Positions 32,661 to 40,805 of a stretch of DNA of 64,000 nt are shown piece after piece (position 1 is the stretch's first letter; the number at the start of each line of letters is the position of its first letter). The DNA comes from DASUPK01 sp963736305 (GTDB taxonomy: Bacteria > Actinomycetota > Thermoleophilia > Solirubrobacterales > 70-9). The position numbers and the translations under genes are program-made. The notes beneath the pieces were generated by a model, which worked only from the letters and a program-made list of their open reading frames with translations, did not search any database and was not told the origin of the DNA. The stretch covers positions 124,001-188,000 of the forward strand of contig CAVTOD010000007.1 in assembly GCA_963736305.1 (NCBI GenBank), written 5' to 3'.

Positions 32661-33172
32661 ACGACCATCCGGATACCGGCCCTCTCGTCTGCCCGCGCTG
32701 CGCGCTCGCCCATCCGATCAGCGAGCGGTTCTGTCGCAACTGCGGAATGCCGCTGGTCTATGCCGGCGGGCGCGAGGAAGAGCCGGTCACCGACGCGCAC
32801 GAGCGGGCGCGCAAGGTGAGACCCCAGTACGCCCGCGGCGACCTCGTCCGCGTGACGGGGGCCCGGAGCCTCGCCGACGGGGAGCTGATCCAGTCGATCC
32901 TGCTCGATCAGGGAATTCCCTCGATGCTTCGCCGGGCCCGCGGGTTCGACGTGCCGGACTTCCTCGCGGCCGGCCCCCGCGACGTGCTGGTTTCGGAGTC
33001 CGGCTACGAGGCGGCGCGCGAGGTGCTCGCCGGATCGGACATGCTCACGGCCGAGGCCGAGCCCGGCTCACTGCCCGGGATCGGGTCTCCAGCGCGGCTC
33101 GCGCTGGGCCTGATTGCGGCCGTTGGAGTTGCCGCCGTGATCGTCTACCTCTTCTATCTCGCGTTCGGCTGA
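32657..33172 (+). CDS. Zinc-ribbon protein with DUF2007-like domain and C-terminal membrane anchor
   Basis: 171 residues: an N-terminal zinc ribbon (CPRC ... CRNCG), a ferredoxin-like DUF2007 region (SLADGELIQSILLDQGIPSMLRR ... DVLVSESGYEAAREVL) and a single C-terminal helix (LALGLIAAVGVAAVIVYLFYLAF). DUF2007 proteins are called putative signal transducers without known partner. Translation from TTG 32657 is coupled to mec by a four-base overlap, hinting at a link to sulfur metabolism. Confidence 0.72.
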   Translation: MNDHPDTGPLVCPRCALAHPISERFCRNCGMPLVYAGGREEEPVTDAHERARKVRPQYARGDLVRVTGARSLADGELIQSILLDQGIPSMLRRARGFDVPDFLAAGPRDVLVSESGYEAAREVLAGSDMLTAEAEPGSLPGIGSPARLALGLIAAVGVAAVIVYLFYLAFG

Positions 33173-34057
33173 GCGATTACTCGGCGGCGAAGTTCGCGGC
33201 CGGCGCCGGATATTCGGGTCGAAGCTGAACTCCGGCGGCGTGCCCAGGCTCAGATCGAGATCGGGGCGCTCCAGGGCGTCGGTCAGCGACGGTGCGTCGA
33301 GCCGGTCCGCCTGCGGATAGAGGATTTCGTCGAGGTGAATGCGCCAGGTGCGCTCGATGTCCCGCATGCGCGCCTCGAAGGCCAGCTCGAGGTTGCCCTG
33401 CGGCCCCTCGCGGTGCAGGCGGGAGGCCATCCGCACGCAGGCATCCGGCCCGGCGTGCCGGTCGAGCATGTCGAAGACGGTGCCCCCGAGGATCAGGGCG
33501 TCCCGCCGCGTCGGCGGGAAGGCCGGGCGCTCGCCCTCGCGCAGCCGGGTGATGACGGCGGCCCGGTACAGGGAGGTCTGCCCGGTGAAGTACTGTGCGG
33601 AGCCCTCGATCAGCCAGGCCCAGCGCAGGTAGGTGATGAAGCGCCGCGGCGTCCACATCGGCGGGAGAGCGGTGTTGTTCGCCGCGATCACGATCTGGCA
33701 GTACATCCGCTCGGCCGTGCCGCGCAGCGCGCGCAGCGAGTCCTCCCCGGCGGAGCGGCGCTCCATCCATGAGTCGTTGAGCGTGTGGATCTCGCCGTCC
33801 ATCGGCCAGCCCGCCAGATAGCGCCGCGCCGCGGGCGCCGCGGCCCAGCGGACGGCGGGCAGAAGCGGGTGCGCCGCGGAGAGCCAGGCCGGGTTGTCGT
33901 GCAGGATGACGGTGACGTTGCCGGGGACCTCGGAGAATCGATCCTCGAGCCGCAGCCGCAGGTCCTCGAGCGAGTCGAGCACGCGATGCGCGCAAGCGAG
34001 ATCGGCGTCGTCGTGGCGCGCGGTGAAGCTCAGCGAGTCGGTCTCGATCCAGGTCAT
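33068..34057 (-). CDS. Unknown protein resembling MA-clan peptidases but lacking HExxH
   Basis: 329 residues. The block WAWLIEGSAQYFTGQ followed by helices (RRDALILGGTVFDMLDRHAGPDACVRMASRLHREG) looks like the thermolysin-like fold in which HExxH has been lost (AWLIEGSAQY in place of HEltH). The last 35 residues overlap the zinc-ribbon gene in antisense for 105 bp and are low complexity, so the functional end is probably near 33180. ATG at 34057. Role unknown. Confidence 0.58.
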   Translation of the reverse strand: MTWIETDSLSFTARHDDADLACAHRVLDSLEDLRLRLEDRFSEVPGNVTVILHDNPAWLSAAHPLLPAVRWAAAPAARRYLAGWPMDGEIHTLNDSWMERRSAGEDSLRALRGTAERMYCQIVIAANNTALPPMWTPRRFITYLRWAWLIEGSAQYFTGQTSLYRAAVITRLREGERPAFPPTRRDALILGGTVFDMLDRHAGPDACVRMASRLHREGPQGNLELAFEARMRDIERTWRIHLDEILYPQADRLDAPSLTDALERPDLDLSLGTPPEFSFDPNIRRRPRTSPPSNRSAEREIEEVDDHGGNSNGRNQAQREPRWRPDPGQ

Positions 34058-34072
34058 GGGCGGGCCGGGGAT

Positions 34073-34110
34073 GATCCGTCGGCGGTGTTGTGGCCGACGG
34101 TGATGTTGAG
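34073..34110. repeat. Extragenic palindrome, copy B
   Basis: CCGTCGGC ... GCCGACGG at 34077-34099, with the loop GGTGTTGTG. The stem differs from copy A at two paired positions and both are compensated. It lies between the 3' end of the DUF1152 gene and the next gene on the minus strand. Confidence 0.6.
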
Positions 34111-34111
34111 G

Positions 34112-35041
34112 CTACTCGCGGGCTCGGGCGCGCTCGAGCTCCAGCTCCGTTTTAACGCCCATCGCGGTGAGGGCATCGTGAGCCTCCTCAAGGCTGCCGG
34201 CAGGCGATACAGCAGTGGCGAGGGGCACGGCCGAGGTGGCCGCGGCGACCGGGTCGAAGAAGAAGGTGAGGGCCCCCAGCGGGGTCATCTCCACGTGACG
34301 TCTTCCACCGCGGATCGGGGCCTTGCCTCGCTCGCCGCGCGCACAGCGGACGGCCATCAGGCTCGCCTCCGTCGGCACGACCTCGGCGGCCGACTCGACG
34401 AGCTCGCCTGCCCGTGGCGTCAGGCCCCAGGCGCCCAGTAGAGCGTCTGCCGATTGCAGCTCGGTGATCCTCTGCAGCACCTCGTCGGGGGTGAGCTCGC
34501 CGTCGCAGCCGGGTCCATAGACGGCTGCGATCACCTCGTTCGACTTGGCGAGGAAGAGCCCGGCGGCGAGGACGATCGCGTCGCAGAGTGGACTGGCCAG
34601 GCCCGCCTCATGCCCGTGGGCGAGGACGTCGCCGCCGACGTCGAGGAGAACGATGGCGTCGCAGTCGAGCTCGGCCGCCGCCTCGGCGAGACCCGTCGCC
34701 ACGGCCTGCGGGCCGCCGGTGATGTCCAGGAGCAGGACCGGCCGGCCGAGATGGGTCGCCATCCGCGACTCGGAGAACTCGACGCCGTCAATGGTGGTCG
34801 TCGAGCCCTCGGTCAGCACGGCGGCGGAGCCGCACGGACGCCCGCCGCGGATCTCATCGAGCGAGCGAGGCCCGGGGCGTGGGTCGATCGGAGAGCGCTC
34901 CCAGGCGACGCCGCCGAGCACGAACTCGGTGCGGAGCCCGTCCAGCAGGTCTGTCACCCCCAGGGCGCCGACGACGTCGCCGCCGCCGCCCATGCCGATC
35001 AACAGGGCGCGACGTGCGTCTCTCAAAGCGGCAAGGGTCAC
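34112..35041 (-). CDS. DUF1152 family protein
   Basis: 309 residues. The start MTLAALRDARRALLIGMGGGGDVVGALGVTDLL with its glycine-rich loop, and PVLLLDITGGPQAVATGLAEAAAELDCDAIVLLDVGGDVLA, are the family signature. The fold looks Rossmann-like and could bind a nucleotide. No function is established. It is divergent from the cupin gene at 35124. Confidence 0.78.
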   Translation of the reverse strand: MTLAALRDARRALLIGMGGGGDVVGALGVTDLLDGLRTEFVLGGVAWERSPIDPRPGPRSLDEIRGGRPCGSAAVLTEGSTTTIDGVEFSESRMATHLGRPVLLLDITGGPQAVATGLAEAAAELDCDAIVLLDVGGDVLAHGHEAGLASPLCDAIVLAAGLFLAKSNEVIAAVYGPGCDGELTPDEVLQRITELQSADALLGAWGLTPRAGELVESAAEVVPTEASLMAVRCARGERGKAPIRGGRRHVEMTPLGALTFFFDPVAAATSAVPLATAVSPAGSLEEAHDALTAMGVKTELELERARARE

Positions 35042-35046
35042 GGCCT

Positions 35047-35090
35047 CGCTTCGCCCTTCGCTCCTGAATGCAGCGGCCTGGTGGCCGGCG
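35047..35090. repeat. Second dispersed repeat, copy 1
   Basis: From 35051 the 40 bases match 40761-40800 at about 33 positions (shared TTCGCCCTTCGCTCC and AGCGGCCTGGTG). It lies in the divergent promoter region between the DUF1152 and cupin genes. Confidence 0.5.
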
Positions 35091-35123
35091 CCCTTGAACG
35101 CATCTGAGTGAGATTATTCGGCC

Positions 35124-35525
35124 GTGCCGTTCACGCACAGGAACCTCAAGGAGGACCTAGAGGACGTCGGTTCCAACTTCGACGGCGCGCCGGACCTGGA
35201 GTTCCGCTTGGCGACCAAGGCGCTCGAACTCGAGCAATCCGGCCTGAGCTACCAGCGCGTCCCGCCGGGCTATCGCTTTCCCTACGGCCACACGCACAAG
35301 GAGCAGGAGGAGGTGTACGTGGTCGTTGGCGGGAGCGGGCGGATGAAGCTCGACGACGAGATCGTCGAGCTCAAGCAGTGGGACGCGGTCCGCGTCCCGC
35401 CCGGTACGTGGCGAGGCTACGAGGCCGGGCCGGAGGGCCTCGAGATCATCGTCATCGGCGCGCCCAATCTCGGCGAGGCTCCGCGCGAAGACGTCGAGGG
35501 CCAGCGCGACTGGTGGGCTGACTAA
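35124..35525 (+). CDS. Small cupin protein
   Basis: 133 residues, single cupin domain: YGHTHKEQEEVYVVVGGSGRMKLDDE has the His-His-Glu metal set and VPPGTWRGYEAGPEGLEIIVIG is motif 2. GTG at 35124. The possible ligand or reaction is unknown. It stands alone between a divergent and a convergent neighbour. Confidence 0.78.
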   Translation: MPFTHRNLKEDLEDVGSNFDGAPDLEFRLATKALELEQSGLSYQRVPPGYRFPYGHTHKEQEEVYVVVGGSGRMKLDDEIVELKQWDAVRVPPGTWRGYEAGPEGLEIIVIGAPNLGEAPREDVEGQRDWWAD

Positions 35526-35568
35526 CCCGCCCGGTTACCTCACCGAAAGGCGTTCAAGGGGGTGGCCG

Positions 35569-36195
35569 TTAGGCCAGAACCAGGTCGCCCTGGCAGATCT
35601 CGCGGATCGCGCCGGCCGCCCGATCGAACTCCTCATCGGCCATCACCGGCGTCCCCTCGAAGGGGAGGTCGCGATCGATCTCGACCCAGGAGCGGCAGCC
35701 GTGGTGCTCGTCCTTGACGCGCACCGTGACCGGCCGCGGAATCCGGTGCACCCGCAGCAGCAGGACGTGCAGCGGATGGGTCCGCTTCCACGCGAGCCGC
35801 TTCTGGGCGTAGTCGGAAGTCCAGATGTGGAAGGGCGTGAGCGCCTCGACCACGCGGTGATCGTCGGTGGTGAAGTGGTCGGTGATCTCGGCCCAGCTGC
35901 GGATCCTCACCCGGTCGGGCTGGGGGATGCCGCCGTCCTGGAGCAGCGCCCGCGGGGGCGGCTCCTCATCGGGCCAGACACCCTCCTCGAGGGCGCGACG
36001 GAGCTCGGGGTGGTGGGACTCGCGGACCAGGTCGTTCCGCTGGTGGTCGAAGGTCGGATAGAGGAAGAACTGGTCGTGCTCTACCTCGAAGTGCTTCTCG
36101 TCCTCGCGGATTCCGCCCTTGCGAAGGGCGACGAGCTGCTCGCCCTCGGCCAGCGCTCGCACGGTCACGGCCCACTCTTTCAATGCAATCGGCAT
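35569..36195 (-). CDS. DUF1802 family protein
   Basis: 208 residues, soluble. Family blocks are LKEWAVTVRALAEGEQLVALRKGGIRE, FEVEHDQFFLYPTFDHQ, HIWTSDYAQKRLAWKRTHPLHVLLLRV. It is rich in His and charged residues; no catalytic motif stands out. ATG at 36195. It is transcribed alone from a clear promoter at 36307-36279. Confidence 0.78.
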   Translation of the reverse strand: MPIALKEWAVTVRALAEGEQLVALRKGGIREDEKHFEVEHDQFFLYPTFDHQRNDLVRESHHPELRRALEEGVWPDEEPPPRALLQDGGIPQPDRVRIRSWAEITDHFTTDDHRVVEALTPFHIWTSDYAQKRLAWKRTHPLHVLLLRVHRIPRPVTVRVKDEHHGCRSWVEIDRDLPFEGTPVMADEEFDRAAGAIREICQGDLVLA

Positions 36196-36278
36196 AAGTA
36201 GTTAGGGAATAGTCAATCTTGTTCGGATACGGGGGCGGGGCGCTTGTTTCGGGCACCGAGACCCCCTCGGAGCGGCGC

Positions 36279-36307
36279 AGTCTAGAGGACGAATTGGGCT
36301 TTGGCAA
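36279..36307 (-). promoter_or_regulatory. Promoter of the DUF1802 gene
   Basis: On the minus strand TTGCCA (36307-36302), a 17 bp spacer and TAGACT (36284-36279) form the best sigma-A-type promoter in the window. Transcription should start near 36272, leaving a leader of about 75 bases that can fold (CCGAG, GGGGT, CTCGG). Confidence 0.6.
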
Positions 36308-36420
36308 CCCTTGTGCCGCTTTGTCACAAACTTGGAGGCTTAGTTGTAAGTACCGGATAGCCCATTCCCATGCGGTCTTCAACCTGGCTGACCGGCCAAT
36401 CGGCGCAAACTCCGCGAAAC

Positions 36421-36443
36421 GGGTGGCGCCTTTCGGCGCCCCC
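36421..36443 (-). terminator. Terminator hairpin after the hydantoinase operon
   Basis: On the minus strand GGGGGCGCC, GAAA, GGCGCCACCC then GTTTCG, about 20 bases after the HyuB stop. The stem is strong with a GNRA loop; the U-run is short. Confidence 0.6.
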
Positions 36444-36463
36444 TCGCACAATGCAAGGAGGCG

Positions 36464-37975
36464 CTAAGAATTTCGTTCGGAGCCGTACCCACCGCCGCCC
36501 GGCGTCTCGATTCGCAGCCGGTCGCCCACCGCCAGCTCCCCCTCGGTCTTCGCCGGAACCGGTTTGCCTTTGACGAGATCCCGCCCCGGCGTGCCGGGCG
36601 CGCCCCCGTCCCGGCCGTGCGGAGCGTTGCGGCGGCGCTCGCCGATCAAGGTGAACCGCATCGGCTCGGTCGCCTCCAGCTCCCGGACGATCCCGTCTCC
36701 GCCGTGATGGCGGCCGGCCCCGCCACTCCCTCGGCGCAGCGAGAGCTCCCGGACCAGGAGGGGGAAGTCGGTTTCGAGGGCCTCGATCGGCGTGTTCAGC
36801 GTGTTCGACATCGCCACGTGCTCGGCGCTCGGGCCGTCGGCGTCGCGGCAGGCGCCCTGCCCGCCGCCGATCGTCTCGTAGTAGGTCCAGTCCTCGCCGG
36901 AGAGAGTGAGGTTGTTCATCGTCCCCTGGCCGTCGGCGCCGACCGGCGCGAACTGCGCCAGCGCCGCGAAGACGACGTCCGCGACGCGACTCGAGGTCTC
37001 GACGTTGCCGCCGACCACGGCGGCCGGCGCGCGGGCATTGAGCAGCGACCCCTCCGGGGCGCTGACCGTGACGGGGCGCCACGCCCCGGCGGAGGGCGGC
37101 GCATCGGGATCGCAGACGACCCGCACCGCGTAGAAGCAGGCGGCCTTGGTCACCGAGAGCGGGCAGTTGAGGTTCCCGGCGATCTGCTCGGCGCTGCCGG
37201 CGAAGTCGAGCTCGAGCTCCTCGCCGCGGACGGTCGCCTTGACGCGCAGCGGGATGTCGCGGTCCCGGCCCTCGAGCACGTCCTCGGCGATGCTCTCGCC
37301 GTCCGGCATCTCGGAGATGGCCGCGCGGGTGCGCCGCTCGGCGTAGTCGAGGATCTCAGCGGTCGCCGTGGCCAGGAGCTCCGTCCCATGCCGCTCGGCG
37401 AGCTGGCGCAGGCGCCCGATCCCCGTCAGGTTGGCCGCGCGCTGGGCGCGCAGGTCCGCCAGTCGCTGGTTGGGGTTTCGCATCTCGCCCGCGAGCTCGC
37501 GCAGGGTCGCGTCGTCGGCGCGGGTCGGCGGAATCACGACGCCCTCCTCGTCGAGGGTGACCGACAGCGCGGGCATCCCTCCCGGGGTCGGGCCGCCGAT
37601 GTCCGCGTGGTGCGCGCGGCTGGCGGAGAAGCCAATGAGCACATCGGCCCCAAAGACGGGGCTGATCAGCGTGATGTCCGGCAGGTGCGTCCCGCCGCGG
37701 TAGGGGTCGTTGAGAATCCAGAGGTCGCCGTCGTGGTGCTCCTCGCCGACGATCGCGGCGACGGCGTCCGGCATCGAGCCCAGGTGGACAGGGATGTGCT
37801 CCGCCTGCATGACCAGCTCGCCGGCCGGGTCGAACAGGGCCGTGGAGCAGTCATGGCGCTCGGTGATGTTCGGCGAGTGGGCCGAGCGGATCAGCACCGC
37901 GCCCATCTCGTCGCAGGCGGCGCGGAGCGCGCCGGTCATCACCTGGAGGGCGACGGGATCGAGCCCGGGCTTCAT
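36464..37975 (-). CDS. hyuB: Hydantoinase B / N-methylhydantoinase ATP-hydrolysing subunit
   Basis: 503 residues of the HyuB family: DPVALQVMTGALRAACDEMGAVLIRSAHSPNI, HIPVHLGSMPDAV, LNDPYRGGTHLPDITLISPVF, and the C-terminal GGGGYG. With HyuA it forms an ATP-dependent amidohydrolase for hydantoins, 5-oxoproline or acetophenone-like substrates; the exact one is not visible. ATG at 37975 overlaps the HyuA stop (ATGA). The open frame upstream of this ATG is shadow. Confidence 0.93.
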   Translation of the reverse strand: MKPGLDPVALQVMTGALRAACDEMGAVLIRSAHSPNITERHDCSTALFDPAGELVMQAEHIPVHLGSMPDAVAAIVGEEHHDGDLWILNDPYRGGTHLPDITLISPVFGADVLIGFSASRAHHADIGGPTPGGMPALSVTLDEEGVVIPPTRADDATLRELAGEMRNPNQRLADLRAQRAANLTGIGRLRQLAERHGTELLATATAEILDYAERRTRAAISEMPDGESIAEDVLEGRDRDIPLRVKATVRGEELELDFAGSAEQIAGNLNCPLSVTKAACFYAVRVVCDPDAPPSAGAWRPVTVSAPEGSLLNARAPAAVVGGNVETSSRVADVVFAALAQFAPVGADGQGTMNNLTLSGEDWTYYETIGGGQGACRDADGPSAEHVAMSNTLNTPIEALETDFPLLVRELSLRRGSGGAGRHHGGDGIVRELEATEPMRFTLIGERRRNAPHGRDGGAPGTPGRDLVKGKPVPAKTEGELAVGDRLRIETPGGGGYGSERNS

Positions 37976-39987
37976 AAGACGGGGTGCTCCTCGCCTCCGC
38001 CTCGGAGCACCCTCGCATCCACCGCCTTGACGGTGCCGGCGCCGTCCACCTCGGCGGTCCACCCGGGGGGCAGTACGAGCGTCGCCTCCGGCAGCTCGAA
38101 CACGCACGGGCCCTCGGCGGCGAACCCGGCTGCGGGCTCTCCCCGCAGCACGCGGGTCGTCACCCATTCCCCGTCGAATCGAGCCTTGCGCTCTCCCTCG
38201 GTCAGGTTCCCGGCGCCGGCGGCCCGGGGGCGCGGCTCGGGCCCGGCTTCGAAGGTGGCCACGCGGATCGTGACCAGCTCGAGTTTGCCCTCCGGATCGC
38301 GATAGCCGTAGCGCGCCTCGTGCTCCCGCGCGAAGTCCTCGGCCAGTTGAGCCGGATCAGGACGCCGCGGCCCCGGGACCGGCAGCTCGAACGCCTGGCC
38401 GCGGTAGCGAAGCTCGTAGACGACCTCCACCTCGGCGCCCTCCATGCCGTGAAGCAGCGGCTCGATCAGCGCGTCCACCTCGGCCGCGATCCGCTCCGCG
38501 TTGATCTGATCGCCGGAGAGCAGGACTGTCCGGGCGGTGTCCCGCCGTCGCCCGGCGGCGATCAGCCCGAGCGCCGAGAGCACGCCGCTGGCGCGCGGGC
38601 AGACGATCCGGGTGATCTCGAGCTCCGCGGCCAGCGCGGCGGCGTGCATCGGCCCCGCCCCGCCGAAGGGGAGCAGCGCGTAGTCCCTGGGATCGACCCC
38701 GCGCTCGACGGTGACCACTCGGAGCGCGCGAACCATCTCCTGATTCGCCACGCGCGCGATGCCCTCCGCCGCCTCGATCTCACCGAGGCCGAGGTCCTCG
38801 CCCAGCTCCGCGACGCTCCGGCGCGCAGCCTCCGGATCCAGCGCGACGCCTCCGGCCAGCTCCGAGTCGGGCGAGAGATAGCCGAGCAGCAGGTTGGCGT
38901 CCGTCACGGTGGGCTCGGTGCCGCCGCGGCGGTAGCTGGCGGGCCCGGGCTCGGCACCGGCCGACCGCGGCCCGACGCGCAGCGCGCCGCCCGCGTCGCG
39001 CCAGGCGATCGACCCGCCCCCCGCGCCGACCGTATGCACGTCCACCATCGGCAGCTGGACAGGGCGGCCGTCGATCTCACGGGAGTCGGTGCGGCGCACC
39101 TCGCCGGCGTCGACCACGCAGACGTCGCAGGACGTGCCGCCCATGTCGAACCCGATCGCATCCGGGGTGCCCGCCGCCTTCGCCAGCAAAGCCGCGCCGA
39201 CGGCGCCGCCGGCCGGGCCGGAGAGGACGCTCCAGGCGCCTGACCGCGCCGCCTCGGTGGCCTCAGCCGTCCCGCCGGAGGAGCGCATCACCTCCGGATC
39301 GGGCAGATCGCGCTCGCGGCAGGCGCTCGCGAGGCTCGTCAGGTAGCGCCCGAGCAGGGGGGAGAGGTAGGCGTCGATGACCGTGGTGGAGAACCGTTCG
39401 AACTCGCGGAAGGCCGGCAGGACCTCGTGGGAGGCCGAGACGTGCACGCCCGGAAGTGCCTCGCGCAGGGCGGAGGCGATCCGGCTCTCGTGAGCCGGGT
39501 CGCGGAAGGAGAAGAGCAGGCAGACCGCGATCGACTCGATCTCGCCCCCGCGGAGCTCGCCGACCAGCCGCTCGATCTCCTGATCGGACAGCTGCTCGAT
39601 CACACCGGAAGTGCCGGTGCGCTCGGCGGCCTCGAAGCGATCCTCGGGATCGACGAGGGCCCGCGGCCGGGCGCGGCACGGGTGGTACAGGCTCGGCCGG
39701 TTCTGGCGGCCGATGTCGAGTAGGTCGGCGAAGCCGCGCGTCGCGACCAGCGCCGTGCGGGCGCCGCGCTCCTCGAGCAGCGCGTTGGTCCCGACCGTCA
39801 TTCCGTGGGTGAATCCCTCGACGTCGGCCGGCCCGGCATCCGCACGCGCCAGCACCTCGTCGACCGCGGCGATCACCCCGCGTGACTGATCCTCGGGCGT
39901 GCTCGGGACCTTCGCGGTGTGCAGGCGCTCGCCCTCGAGCAGCGCGGCATCGGTGAAGGTCCCGCCCACGTCGACGCCGAGCAGCAT
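37972..39987 (-). CDS. hyuA: Hydantoinase A / 5-oxoprolinase-type subunit
   Basis: 671 residues, ASKHA ATPase fold. LLGVDVGGTFTDAALLEG is the N-terminal phosphate loop; THGMTVGTNALLEERGARTALVATRGFADLLDIGRQNRPSLYHP, SGPAGGAVGAALLAKAAGTPDAIGFDMGGTSCDV and LPFGGAGPMHAAALAAELEI are family marks. First gene of a two-gene operon with HyuB. TATAGT six bases before its ATG and a palindrome just upstream suggest a leaderless, repressor-controlled promoter. Confidence 0.94.
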   Translation of the reverse strand: MLLGVDVGGTFTDAALLEGERLHTAKVPSTPEDQSRGVIAAVDEVLARADAGPADVEGFTHGMTVGTNALLEERGARTALVATRGFADLLDIGRQNRPSLYHPCRARPRALVDPEDRFEAAERTGTSGVIEQLSDQEIERLVGELRGGEIESIAVCLLFSFRDPAHESRIASALREALPGVHVSASHEVLPAFREFERFSTTVIDAYLSPLLGRYLTSLASACRERDLPDPEVMRSSGGTAEATEAARSGAWSVLSGPAGGAVGAALLAKAAGTPDAIGFDMGGTSCDVCVVDAGEVRRTDSREIDGRPVQLPMVDVHTVGAGGGSIAWRDAGGALRVGPRSAGAEPGPASYRRGGTEPTVTDANLLLGYLSPDSELAGGVALDPEAARRSVAELGEDLGLGEIEAAEGIARVANQEMVRALRVVTVERGVDPRDYALLPFGGAGPMHAAALAAELEITRIVCPRASGVLSALGLIAAGRRRDTARTVLLSGDQINAERIAAEVDALIEPLLHGMEGAEVEVVYELRYRGQAFELPVPGPRRPDPAQLAEDFAREHEARYGYRDPEGKLELVTIRVATFEAGPEPRPRAAGAGNLTEGERKARFDGEWVTTRVLRGEPAAGFAAEGPCVFELPEATLVLPPGWTAEVDGAGTVKAVDARVLRGGGEEHPVL

Positions 39988-39993
39988 GCGCCG

Positions 39994-40010
39994 ACTATAT
40001 GTAGCTACAT
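39994..40010 (-). promoter_or_regulatory. Promoter and palindromic operator of the hydantoinase operon
   Basis: ATGTAGCTACAT (39999-40010) is a perfect 12 bp palindrome. It shares one base with TATAGT on the minus strand (39999-39994), a -10 box six bases before the HyuA ATG. A dimeric repressor, for example of the GntR or TetR type, could bind here and shut the operon. Confidence 0.55.
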
Positions 40011-40020
40011 GAAACGGGTT

Positions 40021-40644
40021 CTACGCCTGGGCGCTACCCGTCGCCAGCGGATGGACCAATACCGGCATCCAGGACCAGCGATCGTGCTCGACGGTCTCCA
40101 CCCGTAGGGGGCTCTCGCGCAGGAGATCCACCGTCGGCCGGTTTGCATTGCAGCCCGCGGCGAAGGCGTGCCACGGGCGGTGCAGCCGGTCCTGCCAGCG
40201 GGCAAGCCCCGGCGTGTCCGCGCGAACGTGCTCGAGGAACAGCAGCTGGCCGCCGGGCCGGAGCACTCTGGCGATCTCGCCGATCGCCCGGCGAGGGTCG
40301 TCGACGGTGCAGAGGACGAAGGTCGAGACGACCGTGTCGAAGCTGTCGTCCTCGAAGGGGAGTCGCTCCGCCGGCGCCGCCACCACCTCGTAGTCGTGTC
40401 CGGATCGCTTCACTCGGCGCTCCAGCCTGGAAGCCATCGGCGGGGCCGGCTCCGTGAGCACCAGGCCGTCGATCTCCGTGGGGTAGTGCGCGAGGTTGAG
40501 GCCGGTCCCGGCCCCGAGCTCCAGTACCCGGCCGCTCGCCCGCCTGAGCAGGTCCTCCCTTCGCTTCGACATGCCGGCGCGCTCGGCGATCCACAGAAGC
40601 GGGTCGTACAAAGCGCTGAATACGTGTTCCCAGATCTTCCTCAT
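40021..40644 (-). CDS. UbiE/COQ5-type SAM methyltransferase
   Basis: 207 residues: VLELGAGTGLNLAHYP, VLTEPAPPMASRLERRV, LPFEDDSFDTVVSTFVLCTVDDPRRAIGEIARVLRPGGQLLFLEHVRA and RPWHAFAAGCNANRPTVDLL. The last part is found in a subgroup of small phospholipid or arsenite-like methyltransferases, but no cysteine triad for arsenite is present. ATG at 40644 has GGAGAGCC upstream. Stands alone. Confidence 0.82.
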   Translation of the reverse strand: MRKIWEHVFSALYDPLLWIAERAGMSKRREDLLRRASGRVLELGAGTGLNLAHYPTEIDGLVLTEPAPPMASRLERRVKRSGHDYEVVAAPAERLPFEDDSFDTVVSTFVLCTVDDPRRAIGEIARVLRPGGQLLFLEHVRADTPGLARWQDRLHRPWHAFAAGCNANRPTVDLLRESPLRVETVEHDRWSWMPVLVHPLATGSAQA

Positions 40645-40751
40645 CGGCTCTCCTTGGCTGATGGCAACGGACCTGGGTACTACGGAGCGGAGGGCGATCG
40701 GGACGGCTTCGCCGTCAGATCGCGGTCACAAGCGGCCGCCCCACACAAGTC

Positions 40752-40800
40752 GCTTCGGGCTTCGCCCTTCGCTCCAAAGTGGAGCGGCCTGGTGACCGCT
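40752..40800. repeat. Second dispersed repeat, copy 2, with hairpin
   Basis: Matches 35051-35090. Here CGCTCC, AAAGT, GGAGCG forms a clean six-pair hairpin 20-35 bases after the stop of the zinc-motif gene, so it may work as a terminator. Upstream (40705-40740) is another small hairpin (GACGGC, TTC, GCCGTC). Confidence 0.5.
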
Positions 40801-40805
40801 ACCCC

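Larger units (their letters stand above)
36196..36463. other. 268 bp intergenic region, relatively AT-rich
   Basis: Contains the DUF1802 promoter and leader at the left and the hydantoinase terminator at the right. Between about 36308 and 36420 I see no gene. The segment is lower in GC than its surroundings and could hold a small RNA, but nothing specific supports that. Confidence 0.5.

Noticed and set aside
36617..38305. 562-codon plus-strand frame over hyuB/hyuA
   Set aside because: Arg/Val-rich antisense shadow; the minus-strand hydantoinase motifs are unambiguous.
40645..40805. tRNA or small RNA gene
   Set aside because: Two small hairpins but no cloverleaf, T-loop (GTTCNANNC) or CCA-like end.
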